Positions 1 to 5,297 of a stretch of DNA of 6,686 nt are shown here, piece by piece. Within the stretch, counting starts at the first letter, position 1. Every line of letters starts with the position of its first letter. The notes under the pieces were generated by a model. That model ran no database searches. It was not told the DNA's origin and worked only from the letters and a program-made list of their open reading frames with translations. Source of the stretch: DATHCB01 sp035319765 (GTDB lineage Archaea; Thermoproteota; Bathyarchaeia; Bathyarchaeales; SOJC01); NCBI GenBank assembly GCA_035319765.1, contig DATHCB010000134.1, forward strand, positions 1 through 6,686. Reading direction: 5' to 3'. The position numbers and the translations under genes were made by a program.

Positions 1-1374
1 CGCAGCCGCCTCTGGCGAACCGTAACTGGGAATCGCGTTCTTGTCAAACCTAGATCTGATATACAATGCCATCTCGGTCTCCCCGATGTCGCAGGCCACT
101 ATCGGCTTCATGTACTCCTTCGCTAGGTTTCCAATCTTGTCGACAAAGTCTTCTTGGATTCCTGGCGCCTGATGCATACCCAAGAAGATAATGCCGTCAA
201 TCTCTGGCGAATCAAACAGAATCTTGGTCGCGACTTCAAACATTTCCGAATCCGCTGAACCAGTGACATCCACGGGATTGAGATTCGTCGCGAATTTGGG
301 AAGTTTTCCCTTCTCTTTTAATCTCTCAAACTTCTGTACCAGTTCGTCGGAAAACCTGTTAACGTTTAATCCTCTCAACTCGCACTCGTCTACGGCCATC
401 ACACCTGGACCTCCGGCGTCTGTGATTATCCCCACGTTCTTTCCAGTCGCTGGCGGCTGAAGGGCTAGGGCCTTGCCTAGATCGAAGAATTCTTCCATGT
501 TCTGAGCGCGAATTATTCCTACTTGGGCGAAGGCGGCATCATAGATTCTGTCGGCGCCAGCTATTGCGCCCGTGTGAGAGGCCGCAGCCCTCGCGCCTGC
601 TTGGCTCCTGCCGCTCTTTAGTGCGATTATGGGCTTTTGCTTCGTGACCTCTCGTGCGATTTGCATGAATTCTCTTCCTGTTTCTATTGCCTCTGCGTAT
701 AGAAGTATCACCCGGGTTCTTTCGTCGTGCAAGAAGTACTGCAGTGTTTCGGCTTCGTTGATGTCGCACTTGTTTCCGAAGCTCACAAACTTGCTTATGC
801 CTATCTGGCGACCCGTGAGGTAGTCGAGGGCTGCAGCGCCGAACGCTCCGCTCTGGGTTATTATGGCAAGGTAGCCCGCCATCGGCCGCGGGGTTGCGAC
901 CATCTCGTCGCCAGAGGAAAGGACTTTTGTTTCTGGAAGAAACAGCATATCTACCCCTGTTTGCGTATCATATACTCCTAAACAGTTTGGACCTAGAATT
1001 CTCATTCGAGCTTTATTGGCAATCTCGATGACTTGATCCTCGAGTTTTTTATTTCCGATTTCACTAAAACCCGAGCTTACGATTACGGCCGCCTTCACGC
1101 CCTTCGTCGCGGCGTCCTCCATGACTTGTGGAACGCCCTGTGCAGGAATTACTATTACTATTAGTTCCACATAGCCGGGTATTTTTCTCAGGGATGGGTA
1201 ACTTTCGTAGTCTAAGATGATCTTTTCGCTTGGGTTGACGGCGTAGAGTTCACCTTTGAAAACTCCTCTTCGCTTGTTTTCGACGAAATTCTTGAAAATT
1301 ACATGCCCTGCCTTGGTGATTCTTTTGGAGGCGCCGACGATTGCAACCGACTTTGGCTCGAAGAAGCTGTTCAT
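1..1374 (-). CDS. ADP-forming acetate/acyl-CoA ligase, alpha-type region (3' end outside window)
   Basis: The product is the CoA-binding and ligase part of an ADP-forming acyl-CoA synthetase. Such enzymes convert acyl-CoA + ADP + Pi to acid + CoA + ATP in the cytoplasm, giving substrate-level ATP from acetyl-CoA or amino-acid-derived acyl-CoAs. The minus frame is open for 458 residues with no stop. An N-terminal CoA-binding Rossmann domain (about 1-135) has SVAIVGAS at 9-16 and ILGPNCLG at 126-133. A succinyl-CoA-ligase-like domain (about 145-285) has ITQSG at 172-176 and the phospho-histidine motif SHTG, with His267. A third ligase domain (about 290-458) has TDAGGPGV at 318-325 and NPVDVTG at 366-372. 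The ATG at 1374 is chosen because FFEPKSVAIVGAS right after it is the usual family N-terminus; the frame is open back to 1452 but offers only a TTG at 1395. It lies 70 bp after the CofE-like gene and is probably co-transcribed with it. Separate alpha subunits are about 460 residues, so it either ends just beyond base 1 or continues into a fused ATP-grasp beta domain. Confidence 0.93.
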   Translation of the reverse strand, partial: MNSFFEPKSVAIVGASKRITKAGHVIFKNFVENKRRGVFKGELYAVNPSEKIILDYESYPSLRKIPGYVELIVIVIPAQGVPQVMEDAATKGVKAAVIVSSGFSEIGNKKLEDQVIEIANKARMRILGPNCLGVYDTQTGVDMLFLPETKVLSSGDEMVATPRPMAGYLAIITQSGAFGAAALDYLTGRQIGISKFVSFGNKCDINEAETLQYFLHDERTRVILLYAEAIETGREFMQIAREVTKQKPIIALKSGRSQAGARAAASHTGAIAGADRIYDAAFAQVGIIRAQNMEEFFDLGKALALQPPATGKNVGIITDAGGPGVMAVDECELRGLNVNRFSDELVQKFERLKEKGKLPKFATNLNPVDVTGSADSEMFEVATKILFDSPEIDGIIFLGMHQAPGIQEDFVDKIGNLAKEYMKPIVACDIGETEMALYIRSRFDKNAIPSYGSPEAAA

Positions 1375-1444
1375 CTGTCTTGTTATGGACTCCAAGTTTT
1401 TCGCCTTTACTCGTGTTACCGGAAGTTGCGCAAATATCTTCTCC

Positions 1445-2290
1445 TTACTGTCTTATTATTACAATGGGTTTGTGCTCAATCTTCGTCAACATTTCCCAGG
1501 TAGTTTGGGTTAAGGATACGCCGAACCTTTCTGCCATGTCCCACACCGTTCGTCCGGCGCCGGAGCCGCGTGTCCTGTTTGCAATAGTTGCGATTCTTAG
1601 GGCTTCATGCGTGCTTAACTTTTCGTCAGTCACGGCAATTGGAGTTGCATATTTCCGTAGTTTCAGAGATTGCCCGGCCACGTAAGCTAGGACGCCACAG
1701 TTGGCGTGAATCCCTCTTGTGGATGTGGGGCGGGGAGTGAAGTTGAAATTACCCAGCGAATAGGTCTTGTCTGTGTCGACGATTAGGACAGTTACGTTTT
1801 TGTTGAGCGTTTCTTTGATGGCTGTTCTAACTTTCTGTGCGATTTCCGGCGCATCGTGTAACATTAGGCTTACATAGGCGTAGGGAAGATTACTGCCGTC
1901 GATGCCGCCTTCCGACCCGTACATCAGAGCCTGCAAGAGCCCTGCGTATTGAAGTGCTACCTGTTTGTGCTGTGCTCCTTCTTTCGTTGGGTAGTTTCTT
2001 AGTCGTTGGATTGTTTCTTTCCTGAGATGGCACAGTGGCCCTAGCACGTAGCTCCATATGATTCGCATCCAATACCTTGCCAAAAAGTTTGCAGTTCGTC
2101 GGGGTTCAGCTCTGCTTTCGTCAACAATGTTGCCCGATGCGGTTGAGATTGCTTTTTCGGAGACTACGATGATGTCGCCGTTTTTTAGCCTGTTTTTAAC
2201 TGCATGCATGATGTTGGTTACGTAGTCGTCTTCTGGTTTCCAGTAGGATGTTGAGATGGCACGTGCTTTATAATGCTTCACTTCTTCCAA
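1445..2290 (-). CDS. CofE-family protein (coenzyme F420-0:L-glutamate ligase-like)
   Basis: The 281-residue protein resembles CofE, the GTP-dependent ligase that adds glutamate to the deazaflavin coenzyme F420-0. Visible family features are GDIIVVSEKAIS at 38-49 followed by ASGNIVDES at 51-59 (CofE proteins have a GD...K.VS.AEG motif here), and GGIDGSN at 128-134 followed by a conserved-looking stretch (CofE has GIDxSN). An Asp-rich VDTDKTY is at 171-177 and a Gly-rich RGSGAGR at 241-247. Differences from canonical CofE are an insertion-like YWMRIIWSYVLGPLCHL at 73-89 and the absence of a clear SDTxGR motif, so the exact substrate is uncertain. The longest frame starts at TTG 2290; GTG at 2281 is an alternative, and an in-frame TAG lies 12 bases upstream of the TTG. 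A TATA box at 2321-2329 predicts a transcript start near 2299, leaving a leader of roughly 9 to 18 nt. It precedes the acyl-CoA ligase in the same direction. Confidence 0.82.
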   Translation of the reverse strand: MEEVKHYKARAISTSYWKPEDDYVTNIMHAVKNRLKNGDIIVVSEKAISTASGNIVDESRAEPRRTANFLARYWMRIIWSYVLGPLCHLRKETIQRLRNYPTKEGAQHKQVALQYAGLLQALMYGSEGGIDGSNLPYAYVSLMLHDAPEIAQKVRTAIKETLNKNVTVLIVDTDKTYSLGNFNFTPRPTSTRGIHANCGVLAYVAGQSLKLRKYATPIAVTDEKLSTHEALRIATIANRTRGSGAGRTVWDMAERFGVSLTQTTWEMLTKIEHKPIVIIRQ

Positions 2291-2320
2291 ACTCGATATC
2301 TACGGTTTGATGATTTTCAC

Positions 2321-2329
2321 TTTATAAAT
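2321..2329 (-). promoter_or_regulatory. TATA box for the CofE-like/acyl-CoA ligase transcript
   Basis: Read on the minus strand the sequence is TTTATAAAG, close to the archaeal TATA consensus. Counting about 26 bp downstream puts the transcript start near 2299, just ahead of the possible starts at 2290 and 2281. The box overlaps the TAA stop codon of the Lrp-like gene, so the promoter sits on the end of the upstream coding region. Confidence 0.55.
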
Positions 2330-2570
2330 ACGAATAATTCGGGTCGAACACGTAGTTGGTGCTGGTATTCTCTATTCCTTTTATGCCTCGAATTTGTCGC
2401 ATGATTATTGCTTGCAGTCTTTCTTTTTCTTCGGTTTCGACCTTGACCACTATGTCGTAGTCGCCGTATAACTCGAAAGATTCTGTTACGTTCTTTATCT
2501 TGCGCAGCTTTTCCAGAACCTCTCTTTCCTTGCCAGGTTTGACGTTGATGAAGACAAAGGCGGCTTCCAT
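2322..2570 (-). CDS. Stand-alone Lrp/AsnC ligand-binding (RAM/ACT-like) domain protein
   Basis: This 82-residue protein matches the C-terminal effector-binding domain of Lrp/AsnC regulators: a beta-alpha-beta-beta-alpha-beta fold that binds amino acids or similar small molecules and assembles into dimers or octamers. The signs are the opening strand MEAAFVFINVKPGKE, then VTESFELYGDYDIVVKVE in the middle (the GDYD-hhhK turn is typical), then a helix and a final strand leading to NYVF. There is no helix-turn-helix, so it cannot bind DNA alone; archaeal proteins of this kind may pair with full-length Lrp proteins or sense metabolites. The frame can extend to a TTG at 2639, but those 23 extra residues are charged and lack domain character. 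ATG 2570 is preferred because it begins exactly at the first strand. A weak TATA-like GGTTAAA lies at 2617-2611. It is followed by the CofE-like gene after 31 bp. Confidence 0.85.
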   Translation of the reverse strand: MEAAFVFINVKPGKEREVLEKLRKIKNVTESFELYGDYDIVVKVETEEKERLQAIIMRQIRGIKGIENTSTNYVFDPNYSYL

Positions 2571-2590
2571 CGTTTTTCCACTTTTATCAA

Positions 2591-2605
2591 AAGAAGTCGC
2601 TTCTT
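2591..2605. repeat. Short inverted repeat upstream of the Lrp-like gene
   Basis: AAGAAG and CTTCTT form 6-bp arms around a TCG spacer, 21 bp upstream of the ATG at 2570 and between a weak TATA-like element and that start. It could be an operator or a small RNA hairpin. At this size it could also be chance. Confidence 0.3.
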
Positions 2606-2642
2606 CAGAGTTTAACCTTTTCTCATGATCAACTCTCAAAAC

Positions 2643-2655
2643 TCAAAAAATTGCT
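2643..2655 (-). terminator. Possible oligo-T terminator after the small coiled-coil gene
   Basis: On the minus strand a run of six T (2650-2645) follows a GC-containing stretch, about 60 bp after the stop of the 58-residue small ORF and about 75 bp before the Lrp-like gene. Archaeal transcription often ends at such T runs. No strong hairpin precedes it. Confidence 0.3.
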
Positions 2656-2710
2656 CTATGCACACGGCAGAGGCTGGCAGGAATGAAAAGAACCTAGATG
2701 ACTCTTGCGG

Positions 2711-2887
2711 TTAATGCTTCTTAGGGATGAATTCCTGTTTTGTCTCTAGGTCGCTGACTTCGAAGCTCAGTAACTGCCTTGTGTAGTCCTCCACGAGTTT
2801 TTCTCGTCTCTTGTAACATTGGTCAATTCTGTTTTGAAGAGAAAACAATTCTTCCTTGAGTTTTTTGATTAACTTTTCATCCTTCAT
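2711..2887 (-). CDS. Small coiled-coil hypothetical protein (58 aa)
   Basis: The ORF begins ATG at 2887 and ends TAA at 2711-2713; an in-frame TGA just upstream (2896-2894) fixes the start. The product opens MKDEKLIKKLKEELFSLQNR and continues as a strongly charged amphipathic helix with hydrophobic residues spaced about every three to four positions through roughly residue 45, then a short polar tail ending KKH. This is what a small dimerising coiled-coil protein looks like; no family or function is recognised. It has one Cys (residue 24) and no signal peptide or membrane segment. A second 58-residue ORF in another frame ends 11 bases inside its start. The heptad-like pattern and lack of low-complexity bias favour a real gene, but there is no strong Shine-Dalgarno sequence. 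Confidence 0.5.
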   Translation of the reverse strand: MKDEKLIKKLKEELFSLQNRIDQCYKRREKLVEDYTRQLLSFEVSDLETKQEFIPKKH

Positions 2888-3053
2888 CGGTGTTCATCTT
2901 GTACTCTCGGTTGGAGTCGAACTGTTCATAAGAGCTTGTATGTCTCTCTGTGTCACAGTCGCTCCTACACTGGCTTCTTGTTTCGAGTGGCTTATGCTTT
3001 ATGAATTCAGAATAGACATTCTGGCTGCGCTTCAGAGTTTGCCAGCTTACCAT
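2877..3053 (-). CDS. Possible small hypothetical protein (58 aa), overlapping the coiled-coil ORF
   Basis: An ATG at 3053 opens a 58-codon frame ending TGA at 2877-2879, overlapping the first 11 bases of the coiled-coil ORF. The predicted peptide begins MVSWQTLKRSQNVYSEF and is polar, rich in Ser, Thr, Arg and Asn, with two Cys (CRSDC at 29-33). No domain is recognised. The frame is open well upstream of the ATG to about 3119, with a TATA-like AT-rich patch near 3115-3125. The opposite strand also carries a 79-codon open frame here, so the openness may be accidental. Treat as speculative. Confidence 0.22.
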   Translation of the reverse strand: MVSWQTLKRSQNVYSEFIKHKPLETRSQCRSDCDTERHTSSYEQFDSNREYKMNTDEG

Positions 3054-3261
3054 GATGTGTTCATGAAAGAGTTTTGGACTCGGGAAAAAACCTAGCGCGC
3101 GCTGCCGATGTTTTATTTCATTTTATCAGCGTGCGTTAAGATGGATAGACGAAGAAGCAGAAGTCGAAGGGCTTAGTAGCAGACGAATTTTTACAAGAAC
3201 AAGCCGACGAAGACTTGACAGAACCCTCGTTCCGAAAGCGTTAAAAGGCTCGAAGAAGTAA
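3054..3261. other. Divergent intergenic region without a convincing gene
   Basis: This stretch separates the minus-strand left cluster from the plus-strand right cluster. It contains a 10-bp GC palindrome AGCGCGCGCT at 3094-3103, an AT-rich patch near 3108-3127 and a purine-rich stretch (about 3140-3260). The only long plus-frame reading in the purine-rich part is Arg-rich and lacks a start codon. No tRNA-like or other structured RNA was recognised. Confidence 0.45.
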
Positions 3262-3278
3262 AGCATATAGGATATGCT
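3262..3278. promoter_or_regulatory. 7-3-7 inverted repeat, candidate operator of the RHH/V4R regulator
   Basis: AGCATAT and ATATGCT are exact inverted copies separated by AGG. The repeat ends about 5 bp before the TATA box of the following regulator gene, in the region where TFB contacts the promoter. A dimeric ribbon-helix-helix protein would bind such a two-fold site, so autoregulation is a reasonable inference. Confidence 0.45.
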
Positions 3279-3282
3279 GATA

Positions 3283-3296
3283 GATATATTTATTAT
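3283..3296 (+). promoter_or_regulatory. TATA box of the RHH/V4R regulator gene
   Basis: The AT-rich element GATATATTTATTAT is an archaeal TATA box candidate. Depending on which 8-mer is used, the transcript would start between about 3313 and 3319, at or next to the in-frame ATG codons at 3318 and 3321. This points to a leaderless mRNA and makes the GTG at 3309 less likely as the true start. Confidence 0.55.
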
Positions 3297-3308
3297 GACC
3301 AGACGAAT

Positions 3309-3851
3309 GTGCAGAAAATGATGAAGAAGAGCTCTGCTAAGAGAACCACGATAATTCTGGACGAGGCGGAGCGCAAGTACATAGACTCGCTCATTGAGGA
3401 AGGCAAGGAGCAGGGTTTGAAACCGTTAATCTCAAAGATGCTGGACGTTTACAGGAGCATGACGATATATGACTGGAAATACCCGGGCGAGTACTACGCT
3501 GGCATAAGCCGAATCGCCTTTATCAACATCGAGTTTCTGGATATTCTCCTTAAGCATATTCCAGAAGAAGACTGGCGTGAAGTTGGAAAACAAACGGGGA
3601 ACGCTGCGAAAATCTCCTTGGAAGCCAGCCTAGACCTGGAAACCACGAAACGGGAAAACTGGGCCGAGGTCTTTAAGCGTCTGCGCGTGCAAGGATTCGG
3701 AGATTTTTACCCAAGGGACAAGTACATAATCCTGAAGGCGCCTTTCATTAATAACAGCGAATTCCTTTGCGGATACCTTGAAGGGCTGCTTCAGCAGAAA
3801 ATTGAACCCCGGACTAGTGCCGCGCCGTTTGTTTTTGAACTGATGCAATGA
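3309..3851 (+). CDS. Predicted transcriptional regulator: RHH-like N-terminus plus V4R-like domain
   Basis: The 180-residue protein (177 or 176 if started at ATG 3318 or 3321, which the promoter favours) begins with a segment like a ribbon-helix-helix DNA-binding unit: strand KRTTIILD at 11-18, then two helices to about residue 50. The remainder (about 60-178) is alpha/beta. WREVGKQTGNAAKISLEA at 89-106, then a helix and RVQGFGDF, a strand KYIILKAPF and a helix FLCGYLEGLL at 152-161 recall the V4R (4-vinyl reductase/hydrocarbon-binding-like) small-molecule domain. The Cys cluster seen at the end of many V4R domains is absent. The likely role is a cytoplasmic ligand-responsive repressor or activator. 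The inverted repeat at 3262-3278 suggests autoregulation, and the plus-strand surface-protein genes that follow are possible targets. The RHH call is fairly firm, the V4R call moderate. Confidence 0.8.
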   Translation: MQKMMKKSSAKRTTIILDEAERKYIDSLIEEGKEQGLKPLISKMLDVYRSMTIYDWKYPGEYYAGISRIAFINIEFLDILLKHIPEEDWREVGKQTGNAAKISLEASLDLETTKRENWAEVFKRLRVQGFGDFYPRDKYIILKAPFINNSEFLCGYLEGLLQQKIEPRTSAAPFVFELMQ

Positions 3852-3970
3852 TTGTTTTAACCGTTTGGCTACGAGTTGCACGCTCCTTGTAAAAGCGTCA
3901 GAATTCGGATTGCTAATTCATACATCTTAAATCGAAAGATTGCCGATTTTCGCACGATGGTAGGATTGAA
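3852..3970. other. Intergenic region between regulator and membrane protein
   Basis: A weak T-rich patch (TTGTTTTAACC) follows the regulator stop and could end its transcript. Further on lies a TATA-like element and a 6-bp inverted repeat, AAATCG at 3929-3934 with CGATTT at 3944-3949, overlapping the probable promoter of the membrane protein gene. No gene other than a possible 8-codon leader ORF is seen. Confidence 0.4.
3926..3932 (+). promoter_or_regulatory. Probable TATA box of the membrane protein/secreted protein operon
   Basis: CTTAAAT lies about 26-28 bp upstream of 3955-3957, where a short ATG frame begins. It is the best TATA candidate ahead of the membrane protein gene. The inverted repeat AAATCG/CGATTT overlaps it and could be a regulatory site. 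Confidence 0.45.
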
Positions 3971-3983
3971 GTGCCACCGCTGA
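3957..3983 (+). CDS. Possible leaderless 8-codon mini-ORF ending at TGATG
   Basis: An ATG at the predicted transcript start opens a frame encoding MVGLKCHR and stops at TGA 3981-3983. The last base of the stop is the first base of the ATG at 3983, which is in frame with the membrane protein. Such a TGATG junction is a common translational-coupling arrangement. The ORF is tiny, so chance is a real alternative. Confidence 0.25.
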   Translation: MVGLKCHR

Positions 3984-4648
3984 TGCCCGAATTCTTCCTA
4001 CTAATAGGCATAGACATGTTCCTAGCGCTAAGCCTGTTAACATGCCTCTTGGACAAACACTTCCCGACGGCGCTTTCGTACATCTATCAATTAGCCGCCC
4101 TCACGGGCTTTGGACAACTTCTAGTCAGCAAAGAATTCCTCCAGATATTCGACGAATACACCCGCTTCTGGTACTCCTTAAGCTTCTTGGCCATCGGCCT
4201 GATGAACATCGCTGCTGTGAACCTATACCTAGCGTACTCCAAGAAACAATACGATATTGCCAAAGTCTTCCTCGGAGGAGTGACAGTACCTGCGTGCCTT
4301 GTTTCAACTCTGTTCGTGTACAACTATGTCCAGATCGCAACGTTTTCGATAGTGTCTTTTCCGCAACTTCCGACGAGTTTCATCTTCCTCGCCGTCGTCT
4401 CTTTAGATACAGTGGTTGTCGGTGTGGGCGTCTACATGTTCCTAAGACCAAGGCTGCTGCACGTAACATCCGTTGGAGCCACCGTGATAACTGCAGCAAG
4501 CCTATACACCATGTTTAAGCCAGCATGGCAAAGCGTCGCGTTCCTAACGTTCGCCTTGATTCTAGGGGTGGCATGCATCATAGTCCTAGGAGCCGGCATC
4601 TACATACTCCAAAGACTCTGGAAAGAAAACAAAAAACAAAAACAATAA
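3971..4648 (+). CDS. Seven-helix integral membrane protein of unknown function
   Basis: The 225-residue product shows seven hydrophobic helices at about 6-27, 33-53, 67-89, 98-120, 135-158, 163-182 and 189-214. A short Lys-rich tail (KENKKQKQ) suggests a cytoplasmic C-terminus and an outside N-terminus. No catalytic motif or known transporter signature is visible and the family is not recognised. Two starts are possible. GTG 3971 has AGGA 5 nt upstream. ATG 3983 forms a TGATG overlap with a mini-ORF and would give 221 residues. The gene ends 16 bp before the start of the secreted protein and is almost certainly co-transcribed with it. A role in export, anchoring or assembly of that protein is therefore plausible, but this is inference from position only. 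C-ending and A-ending codons are common here. Confidence 0.88.
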   Translation: MPPLMPEFFLLIGIDMFLALSLLTCLLDKHFPTALSYIYQLAALTGFGQLLVSKEFLQIFDEYTRFWYSLSFLAIGLMNIAAVNLYLAYSKKQYDIAKVFLGGVTVPACLVSTLFVYNYVQIATFSIVSFPQLPTSFIFLAVVSLDTVVVGVGVYMFLRPRLLHVTSVGATVITAASLYTMFKPAWQSVAFLTFALILGVACIIVLGAGIYILQRLWKENKKQKQ

Positions 4649-4652
4649 CAAA

Positions 4653-4661
4653 AGGAGGTGA
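4653..4661 (+). promoter_or_regulatory. Near-perfect Shine-Dalgarno sequence of the secreted protein
   Basis: AGGAGGTGA can pair along its full length with the conserved 3' end of archaeal 16S rRNA. Its GGAGG core ends 6 nt before GTG 4665 and 12 nt before ATG 4671, so the GTG is favoured as start. It is the strongest ribosome binding site in the window and implies much higher translation of this gene than of its operon partner. Confidence 0.8.
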
Positions 4662-4664
4662 AAA

Positions 4665-5198
4665 GTGAAAATGAATCTAGAAAAAATACGCTCCAAGAAA
4701 TCACTGAAGCTGGTAACATTGCTACTTACATCACTGCTAATAGCTAGTGCAAGTGCAGCGACACTATATGGTATGAACATTACTGGAAATGTTACGGTGA
4801 GTGCTGCCAAGGTGATATGGGTAAAGGGTACCAACGGCAACGTCACCACAACGATATCGGGTAGCAGCGCTACAGTGGATTTGACAGTAGTGAACGGAAC
4901 GGCCCAAAACTTCACCGATTGCCTCTATCTGGAGAATCTGGCTGCTCACTCATACACCGTGAACTTCACCACAATCACGCCATTACCGGGGGCATCTTTC
5001 AGTACGTCCAAAATGCTCATTTACACCAACGCAACAGGTGCCTACCTTAGCAGCTTAGACTTGGCAACTGCTGGTGCAACATCAAACAATAATCTGCTAC
5101 CTAATGGGGCTGATGGAGTCTACAGCTTGATCTTCGAAATCGTTGCTGCATCAAATGCAAACAGTAATAGCTTTAGCGTCAGAGTGACATACCAGTGA
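4665..5198 (+). CDS. Secreted, sequon-rich beta-type surface protein (possible TasA/AbpA-like fibre subunit)
   Basis: The 177-residue precursor has a basic N-region (KIRSKKSLK), a hydrophobic core at about 16-28 and an ASASA^A signal-peptidase site near residue 31. That leaves a mature protein of about 146 residues with no second membrane segment. Seven N-glycosylation sequons are present: N38, N42, N59, N77, N82, N100 and N122. The mature chain alternates short hydrophobic strands with Ser/Thr/Asn/Gly turns and has one Cys (residue 86) and almost no charged residues, as expected for an extracellular beta-sandwich. The layout, with a strand just after the signal peptide containing TGNVTVSA, faintly recalls camelysin/TasA-type fibre subunits and archaeal bundling-pilus AbpA; this is a hypothesis. 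The strong ribosome site suggests a high-copy structural protein. The gene follows the seven-helix membrane protein by 16 bp and is followed by a T-run terminator. Confidence 0.85.
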   Translation: MKMNLEKIRSKKSLKLVTLLLTSLLIASASAATLYGMNITGNVTVSAAKVIWVKGTNGNVTTTISGSSATVDLTVVNGTAQNFTDCLYLENLAAHSYTVNFTTITPLPGASFSTSKMLIYTNATGAYLSSLDLATAGATSNNNLLPNGADGVYSLIFEIVAASNANSNSFSVRVTYQ

Positions 5199-5217
5199 CA
5201 ATCTTAGAAAACCACTT

Positions 5218-5250
5218 ACTTTTTTTTAACTTCCTTTTGTTTTTAAAAAA
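5218..5250 (+). terminator. Oligo-T terminator after the secreted protein gene
   Basis: A run of eight T (5220-5227) begins 21 bases after the stop codon, followed by TTCC, four T, and then TTTTT next to AAAAAA (5240-5250). Consecutive T tracts are the normal archaeal termination signal. The last tract also resembles a TATA element for whatever lies downstream. Confidence 0.65.
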
Positions 5251-5267
5251 GACGTACACAGCATCGA

Positions 5268-5297
5268 GCATGAACTTTCTGCAAAAGTTCAAAATGC
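5268..5297. repeat. Hairpin-forming inverted repeat between secreted protein and pilin genes
   Basis: GAACTTT (5272-5278) pairs with AAAGTTC (5284-5290) around a CTGCA loop. Outer GCAT (5268-5271) pairs with ATGC (5294-5297) across an AAA bulge, giving a possible 11-bp stem. No T run follows it directly, so it is not a classical intrinsic terminator. Confidence 0.4.

Noticed and set aside
191..1513. Several plus-strand open frames of 60-114 codons
   Set aside because: They lie antisense to the acyl-CoA ligase and CofE-like genes, whose minus frames are open throughout and carry clear family motifs. The plus-strand products have no recognisable domains.
2856..3095. Plus-strand 79-codon frame starting with TTG
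   Set aside because: It overlaps the minus-strand small ORFs, has no promoter or ribosome site, and its hydrophobic N-terminal part is the antisense of the coiled-coil coding region.
3094..3103. GC palindrome AGCGCGCGCT
   Set aside because: It is a short alternating GC palindrome with no matching second copy and no fixed position relative to a promoter.
3120..3261. Arg- and Lys-rich plus-strand frame (about 40 codons) just before the regulator promoter
   Set aside because: The frame lacks a start codon and looks like purine-rich intergenic DNA. A decayed gene cannot be excluded but nothing supports it.
3180..3308. Nine-base direct repeat CAGACGAAT at 3180-3188 and 3300-3308
   Set aside because: Only two short copies 120 bp apart; no element boundaries or further copies were seen, so chance is the simplest explanation.
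3318..3324. ATGATGA resembling a C box of a C/D box sRNA
   Set aside because: No matching D or D' boxes at the expected spacing, and it is explained by the start codons of the regulator gene.
3630..3881. Minus-strand 83-codon frame
   Set aside because: It is antisense to the C-terminal half of the RHH/V4R regulator and has no coding signature of its own.
4042..4949. Other frames of 61-158 codons on both strands over the membrane and secreted protein genes
   Set aside because: They are alternative-frame readings of two genes with clear membrane-helix and signal-peptide patterns.
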